From positions 1 to 32,268 of the forward strand of contig JAGQPW010000060.1 in NCBI GenBank assembly GCA_020426515.1: a stretch of DNA of 32,268 bases. Reading direction: 5' to 3'. Below the pieces are notes generated by a model. That model saw only the letters and a list, made by a program, of their open reading frames with translations, was not told the DNA's origin and made no database searches. Position 1 is the stretch's first letter, and each line of letters begins with the position of its first letter. This document shows, piece by piece, positions 1 to 7,825 of the stretch. The stretch comes from Planctomycetaceae bacterium (GTDB lineage: Bacteria > Planctomycetota > Planctomycetia > Planctomycetales > Planctomycetaceae). The position numbers and the translations under genes were made by a program.

Positions 1-2
1 AC

Positions 3-302
3 ATGAGCCGCTTGGGGACTGCCCCATTGGCCCCCCTGATGGTTTCACCACCTGCAAACGACGGCCCTGCGACTTTGGTTTCCTCGTTCCAGCCCCAGCC
101 CCTACCATACGACGTACTGGACGAATCGGAAGCTTCGAAGGCTTCTAAGGCGTCTCAAGCTTCTAAGGCGTCTCAAGCTTCTAAGGCGTCTGAAGCTTCG
201 AAGGCGTCTGAAGCTTCGAAGGCGTCTGAAGCTTCGAGGGCATCTCAAGCTTCGAGAGCGTCTGAAGCTTCTCGCGCATCGATTTCGCTGGATACTGATT
301 GA
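3..302 (+). CDS. Small or 5'-truncated ORF ending in a tandem xAS-triad tail
   Basis: No family is recognised. The frame is open from the window edge, so the ATG at position 3 may be internal to a longer gene starting upstream. The first ~42 residues are unremarkable and proline-rich. Residues 43-93 are 17 consecutive triads of the form x-Ala-Ser, where x alternates mostly between Glu/Gln and Lys/Arg. The tail then ends ISLDTD before the stop. The regular alternation of acidic/polar and basic residues suggests a low-complexity, surface-exposed or helical tail. It could equally be a minisatellite that happens to stay open in this frame. The next gene lies on the opposite strand and converges on it, with 86 nt between. 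No signal peptide is visible in the part seen. Whether this is a real protein is uncertain. Confidence 0.4.
   Translation: MSRLGTAPLAPLMVSPPANDGPATLVSSFQPQPLPYDVLDESEASKASKASQASKASQASKASEASKASEASKASEASRASQASRASEASRASISLDTD
129..281 (+). repeat. Tandem 9/18-bp minisatellite encoding (E/Q)AS(K/R)AS
   Basis: Seventeen 9-nt units run head to tail, organised as an 18-nt higher-order unit whose commonest form is GAAGCTTCGAAGGCGTCT. Variation is mostly at the first codon of each triad (gaa, caa, aag, agg, aga, cgc) and at wobble positions. The array keeps one reading frame throughout. Each 18-mer contains overlapping palindromes (AAGCTT and TTCGAA). There are no unique spacers, so it is not a CRISPR array. 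Confidence 0.9.
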
Positions 303-388
303 CCGGATTCAACGTTGCCGGGTTTCAAGCCAACGGGCACTCAGTTTGTCCATGCGTTTGAGCAGGTTGCTGGTGTCAGGTACGACAA

Positions 389-1921
389 TCAGCGGCTGCT
401 TTCGGACATGACCGCTTGAATCGCTTCGAAGATTCCAGGCCAGGTATGTGTTGTTGCTACCGCCGCGACAGGTAACCCGCAATCCTGAGCTGCTGCCAGG
501 GTGACGGGACTGATCGCCGCCAGTCGCGTCGTGTTGCCCAATCGACCGCGAGCCTCAGGGCTGAGTTGTGCGGCCAGATTCCTGGCGATGGAGGGACTGC
601 TCAATGCAATCCAATGCAATTCTCCCCGCTCAATCTGTGAAGCGACATGGGCGGGCAGACTGGTCGCGTCCTCATGCTCATAGACGACAACCTGTTCATA
701 GTCTGCCCCAGCCGCGCGAAGCGCCTCCGGGAGGACTTCCCGTCCGCGATTCGCCCGCGCCCAGAGCACGCGCTGTCCGGAAACATGCGGAGCCAATGCC
801 TCGGCCAGAGCCTCAGCTCGAAACGATTCGGGCACGAGATCCGCGCGCAGCCGATACTGCTCGAGGTGGACGCGGGTCGCATCGCCGATGCAGGCGATGC
901 GAATTCCGGAAAGTTTCCGAGCATCTCCGCCTCGATCCCAGAGTCTCCCCAGAAAGGCATCCACCCCGTTCACGCTGGTAAACACCAGCCAGTCAAAGTC
1001 GGCCAGCCGATCGAGAGTGGCATCAACATCCGACCAGTCTGAGACTGGCCGGATGCGAATTGTGGGCATCAGCACAGGCTCAGCGCCCAGCGATATGGCG
1101 AGGTCGATAACGGAATCCGCCTGTGCCTCGGGCCTGGTGATTCCAATTCGTTGCCCAAACAGCGGTGTCCGTTCGAACCAGTCGATCGCGTCTCGCTGCA
1201 ACACGCAGTTTCCCACAATGATCAACGACGGGGGACGCAGTCCAGCATCCTGAACCCGCTCCACAATGTCGTGCAGCGTACCGGTGACGGTTCGTTGCAT
1301 CGGCTGAGAACCACGGCAGATGACCGCGACAGGCGTGTCTTTCGACTTCCCTGCCGCAACCAGCGATGAGGCAATCGATGGCAGGCGGTGCATGCCCATG
1401 TAAAACACCAAGGTCCCGGGGAATCGAGCCAGTGCGTCGTAGTCCAATGCCGAAGATGGCTTTGTGGGGTCTTCGTGCCCGGTCACAAAGGCAACGGCCG
1501 AGGCGTGGTCGCGATGAGTCAGTGAAATTCCCGCGTACGCAGCCGAGGCTGTCGCCGCTGTGATTCCCGGGACGACTTCAAAGGGGATTCCCTCCGCAGC
1601 CAGCGCTGCGGCTTCTTCACTGCCGCGACCAAAGATGAACGGATCGCCCCCTTTCAGCCGCACCACGCATCGACCGGCTTTGGCTTCCTGAATCAACTGG
1701 GCGTTGATCTCCGCCTGATCGAGTCGACGCCCTGCTCCCTCATCGACACGGCATGTCCGCACAGCGCGGGCCTGCGTATGCCGGAGCAACAGGGGATTGA
1801 CGAGCCCATCGTACAACACGACGTCCGCCTCAGTGAGGCAGCGCTGCCCTTTGAGTGTCAGGAGGCCTGGATCACCGGGACCGCCTCCAACCAGATACAC
1901 CTTGCCAACCGTTTGCTGCAT
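389..1921 (-). CDS. cobA-hemD: Fused uroporphyrinogen-III C-methyltransferase / uroporphyrinogen-III synthase
   Basis: This is a bifunctional cytosolic enzyme of tetrapyrrole synthesis. The N-terminal half (about residues 1-250) is SUMT/CobA, which makes precorrin-2 by two SAM-dependent methylations. It shows GGGPGDPGLLT near residue 12, VVRLKGGDPFIFGRG near 85 and PGITAATAS near 120. The C-terminal half (about 255-505) resembles HemD, which closes hydroxymethylbilane to uroporphyrinogen III; it has ITRPEAQADSVIDLA and LVFTSVNGVDAFL. At 510 aa the size fits the known CobA-HemD fusions. The ATG at 1919-1921 places the glycine-rich motif at the usual distance from the N-terminus. It starts 9 nt after the sulfatase stop, so it is probably co-transcribed with it, which is an odd pairing. 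No cobalamin riboswitch is visible upstream. The product is expected to feed siroheme and/or cobalamin synthesis. Confidence 0.93.
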   Translation of the reverse strand: MQQTVGKVYLVGGGPGDPGLLTLKGQRCLTEADVVLYDGLVNPLLLRHTQARAVRTCRVDEGAGRRLDQAEINAQLIQEAKAGRCVVRLKGGDPFIFGRGSEEAAALAAEGIPFEVVPGITAATASAAYAGISLTHRDHASAVAFVTGHEDPTKPSSALDYDALARFPGTLVFYMGMHRLPSIASSLVAAGKSKDTPVAVICRGSQPMQRTVTGTLHDIVERVQDAGLRPPSLIIVGNCVLQRDAIDWFERTPLFGQRIGITRPEAQADSVIDLAISLGAEPVLMPTIRIRPVSDWSDVDATLDRLADFDWLVFTSVNGVDAFLGRLWDRGGDARKLSGIRIACIGDATRVHLEQYRLRADLVPESFRAEALAEALAPHVSGQRVLWARANRGREVLPEALRAAGADYEQVVVYEHEDATSLPAHVASQIERGELHWIALSSPSIARNLAAQLSPEARGRLGNTTRLAAISPVTLAAAQDCGLPVAAVATTHTWPGIFEAIQAVMSESSR

Positions 1922-1930
1922 GAAGAACCG

Positions 1931-3424
1931 TCAATCCGCCGAAAGTTGTGGAACCTGAAGGCCCTCGCGGGGAAAACGCTCTTGAATCTGCTCTCGCAAA
2001 TCCAGAAGTGCCGCAGCGTGTTCAGGGGCTGCAACAACGTTTTGTGTCTCCGCAGGGTCAACGTCGTGATCATACAATTCCGCCGACTCCAGTGCGCCTG
2101 ATTCGAATCGCCGCCACTCGGTGTATCGAAAGCGGCTGTTGCGAATGGAAACGCCCATCACCTGAGGCTGCTTCTGGTAGTAGGCCGGTCGTGGATGCTG
2201 AGTACACGCAATCGCTTTCACTGCGACTGCCGGATCGTCGAGAATAGGGCGCAGACTCACTCCTTCCAGGTCGGTACGCGGCGGTAAGTCGCACAAATCG
2301 ACCAGTGTCGGATACAGATCCAGCAGCTCAACGAGTGAATCGGTTGATTGGCCCGCCGCAGCCATTTCGGGGCATGCAATAATCAGGGGAACTCGGGCAT
2401 CAAGTTCAAAGTTGGACGTCTTGCACCACAGTCCGTGCTCTCCCAGATGAAACCCATGATCGGACCAGAAGACGACAATCGTGCGACGAGTTAGATCAAG
2501 CTCGTCCAGTTTGGCCAACAGCTTGCCGATCTGCGCATCGAGAAAGCTGATCCCGGCCAGATAGCCATGTTGCAATTCAGTCACGTCGGCAAAGTCCATC
2601 TTCATCTTCGAGCGGAGCAACTCCCGTCCATCGTGCAGCGCAATGGGCGGGCAGTCCACGGGCGGCACTCCGGGACTGGCGGGTGCAAAGTCCTTTCGAT
2701 CGTAGAGATCCCAGTACCGTTTTGGCGGATTGAACGGCAGATGCGGCTTCCAGAAACCAACAGCCAGAAAGAATGGTTCCGGCTTCCTGCTGCACTCATG
2801 CAGGGCTTCAACAGCAAGTGCGGCGATGCGCCCATCGAAGTAGGCTTCGTCGGGAACATCGCGACACTCCGTTCGAGGAGTTGCTGCAAAGTCGCGGGGG
2901 ATTTCTTCGCCATCCATCAGCACCGGCAGATCGCTGCCATGGGACGCATAGTGCAGTTGAGCGGGAACACTCCACGACTGCGGGTCACCTTCAATCTTCT
3001 GCCGCCAGTTGTGAAAGATCTTTCCGAGATCCTGAGTGAAGTACCCCTGCTGCCGGAAGTATTCGGGCAGCGTGACCAGCTGCGGATCCACTTCTCGAAA
3101 GTGCGTCGGTAAGTCCCAGATGCGGAGCGAGTCCGGACGCCGTCCAGACAACAGTGAGGCACGCGAGGGATTGCACAGGGCCTGCTGGCAATAGGCATGA
3201 GTGAAGAGACGTCCGCGCGCTGCAAGGGCATTCAGATGAGGCGTCTTGACCAGGGGATGGCCCATGCAGCCGAGATCGCAACGCAAATCATCGGCCGCGA
3301 TGAACAGGACGTTGTACCGAGGTGATTCAGCAGAGGCGATTCGCGAATGAATTTGGCCCCAGCTCAATGCCGCCAGCAAATAGCACCACCATCGAATGCC
3401 GCATGAATTGCCTGTCACAATCAA
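1931..3424 (-). CDS. Exported sulfatase, iduronate-2-sulfatase-like
   Basis: A type I sulfatase that hydrolyses sulfate esters with a formylglycine nucleophile. The activation motif is CNPSR at residues 84-88, so Cys84 would become formylglycine. The upstream ADD (44-46) supplies metal ligands, and a DHGFHLGEHG stretch near residue 318 supplies the distal site. The surrounding text (GRRPDSLRIWDL, then THFRE and LPEYF) follows the iduronate-2-sulfatase group rather than arylsulfatases. An N-terminal hydrophobic segment (about 12-30) indicates export. The length of 497 aa is normal. The start is a TTG at 3422-3424 overlapping the TGA of the upstream amidohydrolase (TTGA); the GTG two codons in is an alternative. 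The substrate is inferred only: a sulfated glycan, given the neighbouring fuconolactonase-like and aldolase genes. Confidence 0.9.
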   Translation of the reverse strand: MIVTGNSCGIRWWCYLLAALSWGQIHSRIASAESPRYNVLFIAADDLRCDLGCMGHPLVKTPHLNALAARGRLFTHAYCQQALCNPSRASLLSGRRPDSLRIWDLPTHFREVDPQLVTLPEYFRQQGYFTQDLGKIFHNWRQKIEGDPQSWSVPAQLHYASHGSDLPVLMDGEEIPRDFAATPRTECRDVPDEAYFDGRIAALAVEALHECSRKPEPFFLAVGFWKPHLPFNPPKRYWDLYDRKDFAPASPGVPPVDCPPIALHDGRELLRSKMKMDFADVTELQHGYLAGISFLDAQIGKLLAKLDELDLTRRTIVVFWSDHGFHLGEHGLWCKTSNFELDARVPLIIACPEMAAAGQSTDSLVELLDLYPTLVDLCDLPPRTDLEGVSLRPILDDPAVAVKAIACTQHPRPAYYQKQPQVMGVSIRNSRFRYTEWRRFESGALESAELYDHDVDPAETQNVVAAPEHAAALLDLREQIQERFPREGLQVPQLSAD

Positions 3425-4257
3425 CCTTTCAGCTGATAGAAGTCCGTTGCTGTTTTGCAGAAAATCTGGTCCTGCTCACTCGCCGAGAGTGACTGCAGAC
3501 ACGTCCGCAGCGCTCCCAGAACCTGTTCATAAGTCCCCGCCAACTCGCACACGGGCCAGTCGCTGCCGAACATCAGACGTTTGGGACCAAACGCCTCCAG
3601 GGCAACATCAACATACGGCTGCAGGTCCTGCGGCTTCCAGTTCTTCCAGTCGGCCTCGGTGATCATTCCCGACAGTTTGCAGTAGATGTTCGGGCATTTG
3701 GCCGCCGCCCGCAGATTGTTCTCCCAGTTGTCGAGCTTCCCGAGTTTGATTTCCGGTTTGGAGAGATGGTCGATCACCATTTTCAGACCTGGCAGTTCGT
3801 GCCCCAGCCGGGCCGCGTGATGCAGGTGCTTGACGTAGAACAACAGGTCGAACGGAACGCCGTGTCGTTCGAGCGTATGCAGGCCTCGCAGAACATCAGG
3901 CTGCACGATGAAGTCGTCATCCGGTTCTCCCTGGGTGATGTGCCGGACTCCCACGAACTTGGGGAACTCCTTGAACTCCAGCACCTGCTCTTCACACTGT
4001 GGGCTCGCAAGATCGACCCAGCCGACGACCCCTGCGAGCCAGTCGTTCTCCCGGGCGAATTCCAGTACCCAGCGATTCTCATCGAGATTGTGCTGCGTCT
4101 GCACAAAGACCGTCTTGTCGACGCCGGCGCGGTCAATCAACTGCTTGAGATCACTCGGCAGGTAGTTCCGCCGAATCGGCTTGTGTTCGGGAGTATCCAG
4201 CCAGCTCGTGTCGAAGCGACCGAGTTCCCAGAAATGTTGATGTGCATCGATGATCAT
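3421..4257 (-). CDS. Amidohydrolase of the L-fuconolactonase / PDC lactonase family (COG3618)
   Basis: A TIM-barrel metal hydrolase of 278 aa, probably cytosolic. The N-terminus IIDAHQHFW carries the HxH metal motif (His6, His8), and FGSDWPVC near the C-terminus supplies the catalytic Asp. Family members open sugar lactones such as L-fucono- or L-rhamnono-lactone. The frame is open 61 codons further upstream, but the ATG at 4255-4257 puts the barrel motif at residue 4 as in relatives, so it was chosen. The ATG giving [10 protein letters not shown] just upstream is an alternative. Its stop overlaps the sulfatase start. It diverges from an HpcH/HpaI aldolase, and a lactonase plus a 2-keto-3-deoxy-sugar aldolase are two steps of the non-phosphorylated deoxy-sugar pathway. 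The exact sugar is inference. Confidence 0.85.
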   Translation of the reverse strand: MIIDAHQHFWELGRFDTSWLDTPEHKPIRRNYLPSDLKQLIDRAGVDKTVFVQTQHNLDENRWVLEFARENDWLAGVVGWVDLASPQCEEQVLEFKEFPKFVGVRHITQGEPDDDFIVQPDVLRGLHTLERHGVPFDLLFYVKHLHHAARLGHELPGLKMVIDHLSKPEIKLGKLDNWENNLRAAAKCPNIYCKLSGMITEADWKNWKPQDLQPYVDVALEAFGPKRLMFGSDWPVCELAGTYEQVLGALRTCLQSLSASEQDQIFCKTATDFYQLKG

Positions 4258-4431
4258 GGACGCATTCCGCAAAAGAGACGAGAAACTCATCAGGAGCATA
4301 CCTAACGGGACGCGAGGCTCAAACTCGCTGGTCATCGCGTTCCTCTTTTTGCAGCCTGTTCCAGGTTCTCCAGAAGAACTCGCAAACACCAGTGACTCCT
4401 CAGACTGGCGGCAGTTCGATCGGGCAGCGAC

Positions 4432-4448
4432 AATACGCACTGTGTATT
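4432..4448. promoter_or_regulatory. Near-palindromic operator candidate between divergent sugar genes
   Basis: The 17-bp sequence AATACGCACTGTGTATT has perfect AATAC/GTATT arms and is nearly symmetric throughout. It lies in the 223-nt region separating the divergent amidohydrolase and aldolase starts, 33 nt before the aldolase ATG. The position and symmetry fit a site for a dimeric regulator (for example GntR or LacI type). No regulator gene is seen nearby, so the assignment is tentative. Confidence 0.35.
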
Positions 4449-4480
4449 TCTCGCACCCTTACAAAGCGGAAAGCCCTCTC

Positions 4481-5251
4481 ATGATGTCTCTGAAGTCCCG
4501 CCTCGCGAACGGCGAACAGGTTGTTGTCTTCGCGGTCAGCCGACTGTTCCATCCCAATATGATTGAGATGTTCTCCATTCACGGAGGCTTTCATGGCTTC
4601 TGGATCGATCACGAGCATGTCGGCTTCACGAACGCGGACATCGAAGCCGCGGCGACAGCTGGACGGGCGGCGGGACTCGACAGCTTTGTACGCATCGCTC
4701 CCACAGATTACGCCCTGGTGACGCGCTGCCTCGAAGCAGGAGCTGGTGGGGTGATGGCCGCTCAGATTAACTCTGCCGAGCACGCCGAAGAGTTCGTGCA
4801 GTGGGCCAAGTTCGCTCCCCGAGGCCGACGGGGACTCAATGGCGGCGGGTACGATGGCCGGTACGGGAATCTTTCCGCCGCCAAGTTCTGTGAGCAGGCC
4901 AACGAGAACTCGTTCGTCGCTATCCAGATTGAAACTCTCACGGCTCTGGAAGACGCCGACGCCATTGCTGCAATTGATGGTGTCGACCTGCTGTTTGTGG
5001 GCCCTTCGGACCTGAGTCAGGCTCTGGGCGTGACCGGTGACTTCCTGCACCCCAAGTGCATTGAAGCTCTGGACCACGTCGCGGTCGCGGCCGCCCGGCA
5101 CGGCAAGACCTGGGGAGCCGTCACCATGGCTCCCGACCACGCCGCCGTTCTCGTCGAAAAGGGCTGCCGCATGCTGTCCCCCACCAACGATGTCCGCACG
5201 TTCAACGCCGGGATCCGCAGCATCAAGGGGACGTTTGCCGATTTCTTCTAA
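4481..5251 (+). CDS. HpcH/HpaI-family aldolase (2-keto-3-deoxy-sugar-acid aldolase type)
   Basis: A cytosolic class II aldolase that cleaves 2-keto-3-deoxy acids to pyruvate plus an aldehyde. Diagnostic stretches, in order, are [10 protein letters not shown] (catalytic His region), [26 protein letters not shown] (Arg and the substrate loop), AIQIET (metal Glu) and [15 protein letters not shown] (metal Asp). Length is 256 aa from the ATG at 4481; a second ATG follows at 4484, and the frame is open further upstream without homology-like sequence. GGAAAG about 8 nt upstream may serve as a ribosome site. Divergence from the COG3618 lactonase suggests 2-keto-3-deoxy-L-rhamnonate or -fuconate as substrate. 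The family also holds 4-hydroxy-2-oxovalerate and HpaI enzymes, so specificity is open. Confidence 0.87.
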   Translation: MMSLKSRLANGEQVVVFAVSRLFHPNMIEMFSIHGGFHGFWIDHEHVGFTNADIEAAATAGRAAGLDSFVRIAPTDYALVTRCLEAGAGGVMAAQINSAEHAEEFVQWAKFAPRGRRGLNGGGYDGRYGNLSAAKFCEQANENSFVAIQIETLTALEDADAIAAIDGVDLLFVGPSDLSQALGVTGDFLHPKCIEALDHVAVAAARHGKTWGAVTMAPDHAAVLVEKGCRMLSPTNDVRTFNAGIRSIKGTFADFF

Positions 5252-5414
5252 TGCGGCCCCAGAGCCCCTTTTGCTGCCGCTTGCTTGCGACATCGCCAGT
5301 CAAGGAATCGAGCAAAAGGCGGCACGTTTTCGCGTTTCGTGTGTTGGCCCTCAAGAGGGCGAAGGCTACTATCTTTCGGTACACCCCCTGAGCCACGCCC
5401 ACACAGTGATTCCC

Positions 5415-6839
5415 ATGCACGATCGACCGGCCACGTTGGGCCAACTTCGCGAGTCCGGCTATCGCCCCGAGTCGGTGAAGTCAGAGATGCGTCGTAATCT
5501 GATCGCCAAGCTTCGCAACCGGGAGACATTGTTTCCCGGCATTGTGGGGTACGATGAAACGGTGCTGCCACAGGTTGTGAACGGACTACTGTCCGAGCAC
5601 GATTTGTTGTTTCTTGGTTTGCGTGGTCAGGGGAAGACCCGCATGCTGCGAATGCTGACACGTTTTCTCGACGACGCCATTCCCATCGTGAGTGGCTCCG
5701 AGATCAATGATGATCCCATGGCCCCCATTTCGCGATTTGCCCGCGATGTGATCGCCTCGCAGGGAGATTCCACCCCCATTGAATGGATCGGGGCCGACCG
5801 GCGGTATCACGAAAAACTGGCCACACCGGACGTCTCCATTGCCGACCTGATTGGGGAAGTCGACCTGATCAAGCATGCCGAGGGACGTCACCTCTCCAGC
5901 GAAGATGTAATGCACTTCGGGCTGATTCCCCGCAGTCATCGCGGCATCTTCTGCATGAATGAACTTCCCGACCTGGCTCCCAAGATTCAGGTCGGTTTGT
6001 TCAATGTCCTGGAAGAGCGAGACATTCAGATTCGCGGATTCACCGTGAGGCTGCCTCTTGATCTGTGTCTGGTCTTCTCGGCCAACCCGGAGGACTACAC
6101 CAATCGTGGTTGTATTGTCACGCCGTTGAAGGACCGCATTGGAACGGTAGTCCGCACGCACTATCCCGTTTCACGAGAACTGGGGGTTCACATTCTCAAG
6201 GAGCAGGCCTGGGTTGATCGTGGAACCGTTGATGTCTTCGTTCCCCCGATTCTGCAGGAAATTGTCGAAGAAATCAGTCGTCTGGCCCGTTCCAGCCCGC
6301 ACGTCAATCATGCATCGGGCGTCAGCGTGCGGATGTCGCTGGCGAACTACGAGAATCTGATTTCCAATGCAGAGCGTCGGGCGCTGATGCAGGGGCGGTC
6401 GCAGGTGGTTGCGACCATTTCCGACCTCCACTGGTTGACGAGCAGTTCACGCGGCAAGGTGGAACTCGCCATGTCGGAAGAGTCCGGTGAGGAAGACCTG
6501 CTGATTCGACGGATGATTGATGAAGCCGTCAAGAATCTGTTCGACCAGTACCTCTCCCCGAAGAAATTCGGCAATGTTGTTGAGTACTTTTCCTCAGGCC
6601 GGAAGTTGCAGCTGGACCCCGATCTGCCTCCGCAGGAATCGCTGGATCAGTTATACCTGATTGGCGGATTGCGTCAGCAGGTTGAGGCCCTGGCCACACA
6701 ACTGGCCACCGATCCTCCTTCCAGCGAGCAGTTGCCGGAGTATCATGTCGCGCTGGCGGAACTGATTCTCGATGGCCTGTACGGTCACAATCGCCTCAGC
6801 AAGCAGGCGCGACGTGGCGTGGCGATCTTTGGGCAATAG
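5415..6839 (+). CDS. AAA+ ATPase, magnesium-chelatase ChlI / MoxR-like
   Basis: A cytosolic ATPase of 474 aa. Walker A is GLRGQGKT at residues 68-75. The Walker B region reads GIFCMNELPDL, with Asn where most AAA+ proteins have Asp before the Glu. FSANPEDYTNRG is the sensor-1/helix-2 region, and LKDRIGTVVRTHYP the arginine-finger region. This layout matches the planctomycete/actinobacterial proteins usually labelled magnesium chelatase or sigma-54-interacting regulator, whose substrate is unknown. There are no ChlD or BchH neighbours, so a true chelatase role is unlikely. Partners in this class are normally VWA proteins, and none is present here. Start chosen at ATG 5415; GTG at 5406 is an alternative, and the frame is open further upstream inside the preceding aldolase gene. 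No clear ribosome site is seen. Confidence 0.85.
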   Translation: MHDRPATLGQLRESGYRPESVKSEMRRNLIAKLRNRETLFPGIVGYDETVLPQVVNGLLSEHDLLFLGLRGQGKTRMLRMLTRFLDDAIPIVSGSEINDDPMAPISRFARDVIASQGDSTPIEWIGADRRYHEKLATPDVSIADLIGEVDLIKHAEGRHLSSEDVMHFGLIPRSHRGIFCMNELPDLAPKIQVGLFNVLEERDIQIRGFTVRLPLDLCLVFSANPEDYTNRGCIVTPLKDRIGTVVRTHYPVSRELGVHILKEQAWVDRGTVDVFVPPILQEIVEEISRLARSSPHVNHASGVSVRMSLANYENLISNAERRALMQGRSQVVATISDLHWLTSSSRGKVELAMSEESGEEDLLIRRMIDEAVKNLFDQYLSPKKFGNVVEYFSSGRKLQLDPDLPPQESLDQLYLIGGLRQQVEALATQLATDPPSSEQLPEYHVALAELILDGLYGHNRLSKQARRGVAIFGQ

Positions 6840-6884
6840 CCCCTTCTTGATTTGATGTGGCCAGCGCTGGCCACAATTTCGACG

Positions 6885-7817
6885 ATGCTGCTGAACATAC
6901 ACAAGCCGTCCGGACGCACTTCGCGTGATGTCGTTGATGAAATCCAGAGACTGGTGTATCCGCTGCGCTGTGGTCACGCCGGAACGCTCGATCCGCTGGC
7001 GACCGGAGTGCTTGTCGTCTGCATTGACTCCGCTACGCGGCTGGTTCCGTTCCTGCACGAACTCCCCAAGACCTACCGGGCGACGTTCCTCACTGGCTGT
7101 CGTAGCGATACGGACGATGTGGAAGGCGACATCGAACAACTTCACGAAACGCCTGCTGTGACCCGCGCAGGGCTCCAGGAATTGTTGCCGCAGTATCTGG
7201 GCGACATCATGCAGGTGCCGCCACGTTACTCGGCAGTGAAGGTTCAGGGGAAACGAGCCTACACACTGGCCCGCACCGGCCAGGAGGTGGAAATTCAGCC
7301 TCGCACGGTTTCGATTCATCACCTCCAGTTGCTCGACGTCCAGGAGGATTCGTTCTCACTGGAAGTTGAATGTGGCACGGGAACATATATCCGCTCACTG
7401 GGACGCGACCTCGCCGTGGATCTGGGGTCTTGCGCGGTGATGTCGGAATTGGCGCGAACATCAACCGGGCTGTTCCGTATTGAGGATGCCGTCGAGCTTG
7501 ATGAACTCACCGCCGAGAACTGGCGAGACTGCGCACAACCTCTCCTGTCTGCACTGCCGCACCTGCCTCGAATTCCCCTGGAAGGCGAAGCAGCCGACCG
7601 CGCCCAGCGCGGCCAGCCGCTGACAATCGCTCCTGAACTCTATCCGTTGCCAGAGATTCAGCCTCCTCTGCTGACGGACGCCAACATTCGAGTCGGAGAC
7701 CGCGACAGCAACTACATCGCCGCGATTGAAGGGGATGGCGAACTGCTCGCGCTGCTTTCCGAACGCAATGGCCGTTACTGGCCGCGCATCGTCTTTCCTC
7801 GTGCTCGCCGAATCTGA
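6885..7817 (+). CDS. truB: tRNA pseudouridine(55) synthase TruB
   Basis: Makes pseudouridine 55 in the T-loop of tRNAs. The catalytic motif GHAGTLDPLATGVL is intact, with Asp as the nucleophile. LLNIHKPSGRTS (family N-terminus), KTYRATFLTG, PPRYSAVKVQGKRAYTLAR and CGTGTYIRSLGRDLA follow in the family order. Length is 310 aa from the ATG at 6885, which puts the N-terminal motif right after Met as in homologues; TTG 6852 and ATG 6855 in the same frame would add 10-11 residues. No convincing Shine-Dalgarno precedes either start. It follows the AAA gene by 45 nt on the same strand, and its 3' end converges on the next gene with 8 nt between. A C-terminal PUA-like region (about 235-310) appears present. 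Confidence 0.95.
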   Translation: MLLNIHKPSGRTSRDVVDEIQRLVYPLRCGHAGTLDPLATGVLVVCIDSATRLVPFLHELPKTYRATFLTGCRSDTDDVEGDIEQLHETPAVTRAGLQELLPQYLGDIMQVPPRYSAVKVQGKRAYTLARTGQEVEIQPRTVSIHHLQLLDVQEDSFSLEVECGTGTYIRSLGRDLAVDLGSCAVMSELARTSTGLFRIEDAVELDELTAENWRDCAQPLLSALPHLPRIPLEGEAADRAQRGQPLTIAPELYPLPEIQPPLLTDANIRVGDRDSNYIAAIEGDGELLALLSERNGRYWPRIVFPRARRI

Positions 7818-7825
7818 GCAGCGCC

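Noticed and set aside
129-281. CRISPR array
   Set aside because: The units are contiguous 9/18-mers with no unique spacers, and they are open in one coding frame.
1922-1940. Cobalamin riboswitch upstream of cobA-hemD
   Set aside because: There are only 9 nt between the sulfatase stop and the start codon; no room and no B12-box sequence.
4400-5293. 297-aa open frame antisense to the aldolase
   Set aside because: Shadow; the aldolase on the plus strand has complete catalytic motifs.
5415-6839. True magnesium chelatase subunit
   Set aside because: No ChlD/BchD or BchH genes nearby, and the Walker B text belongs to a different subgroup.
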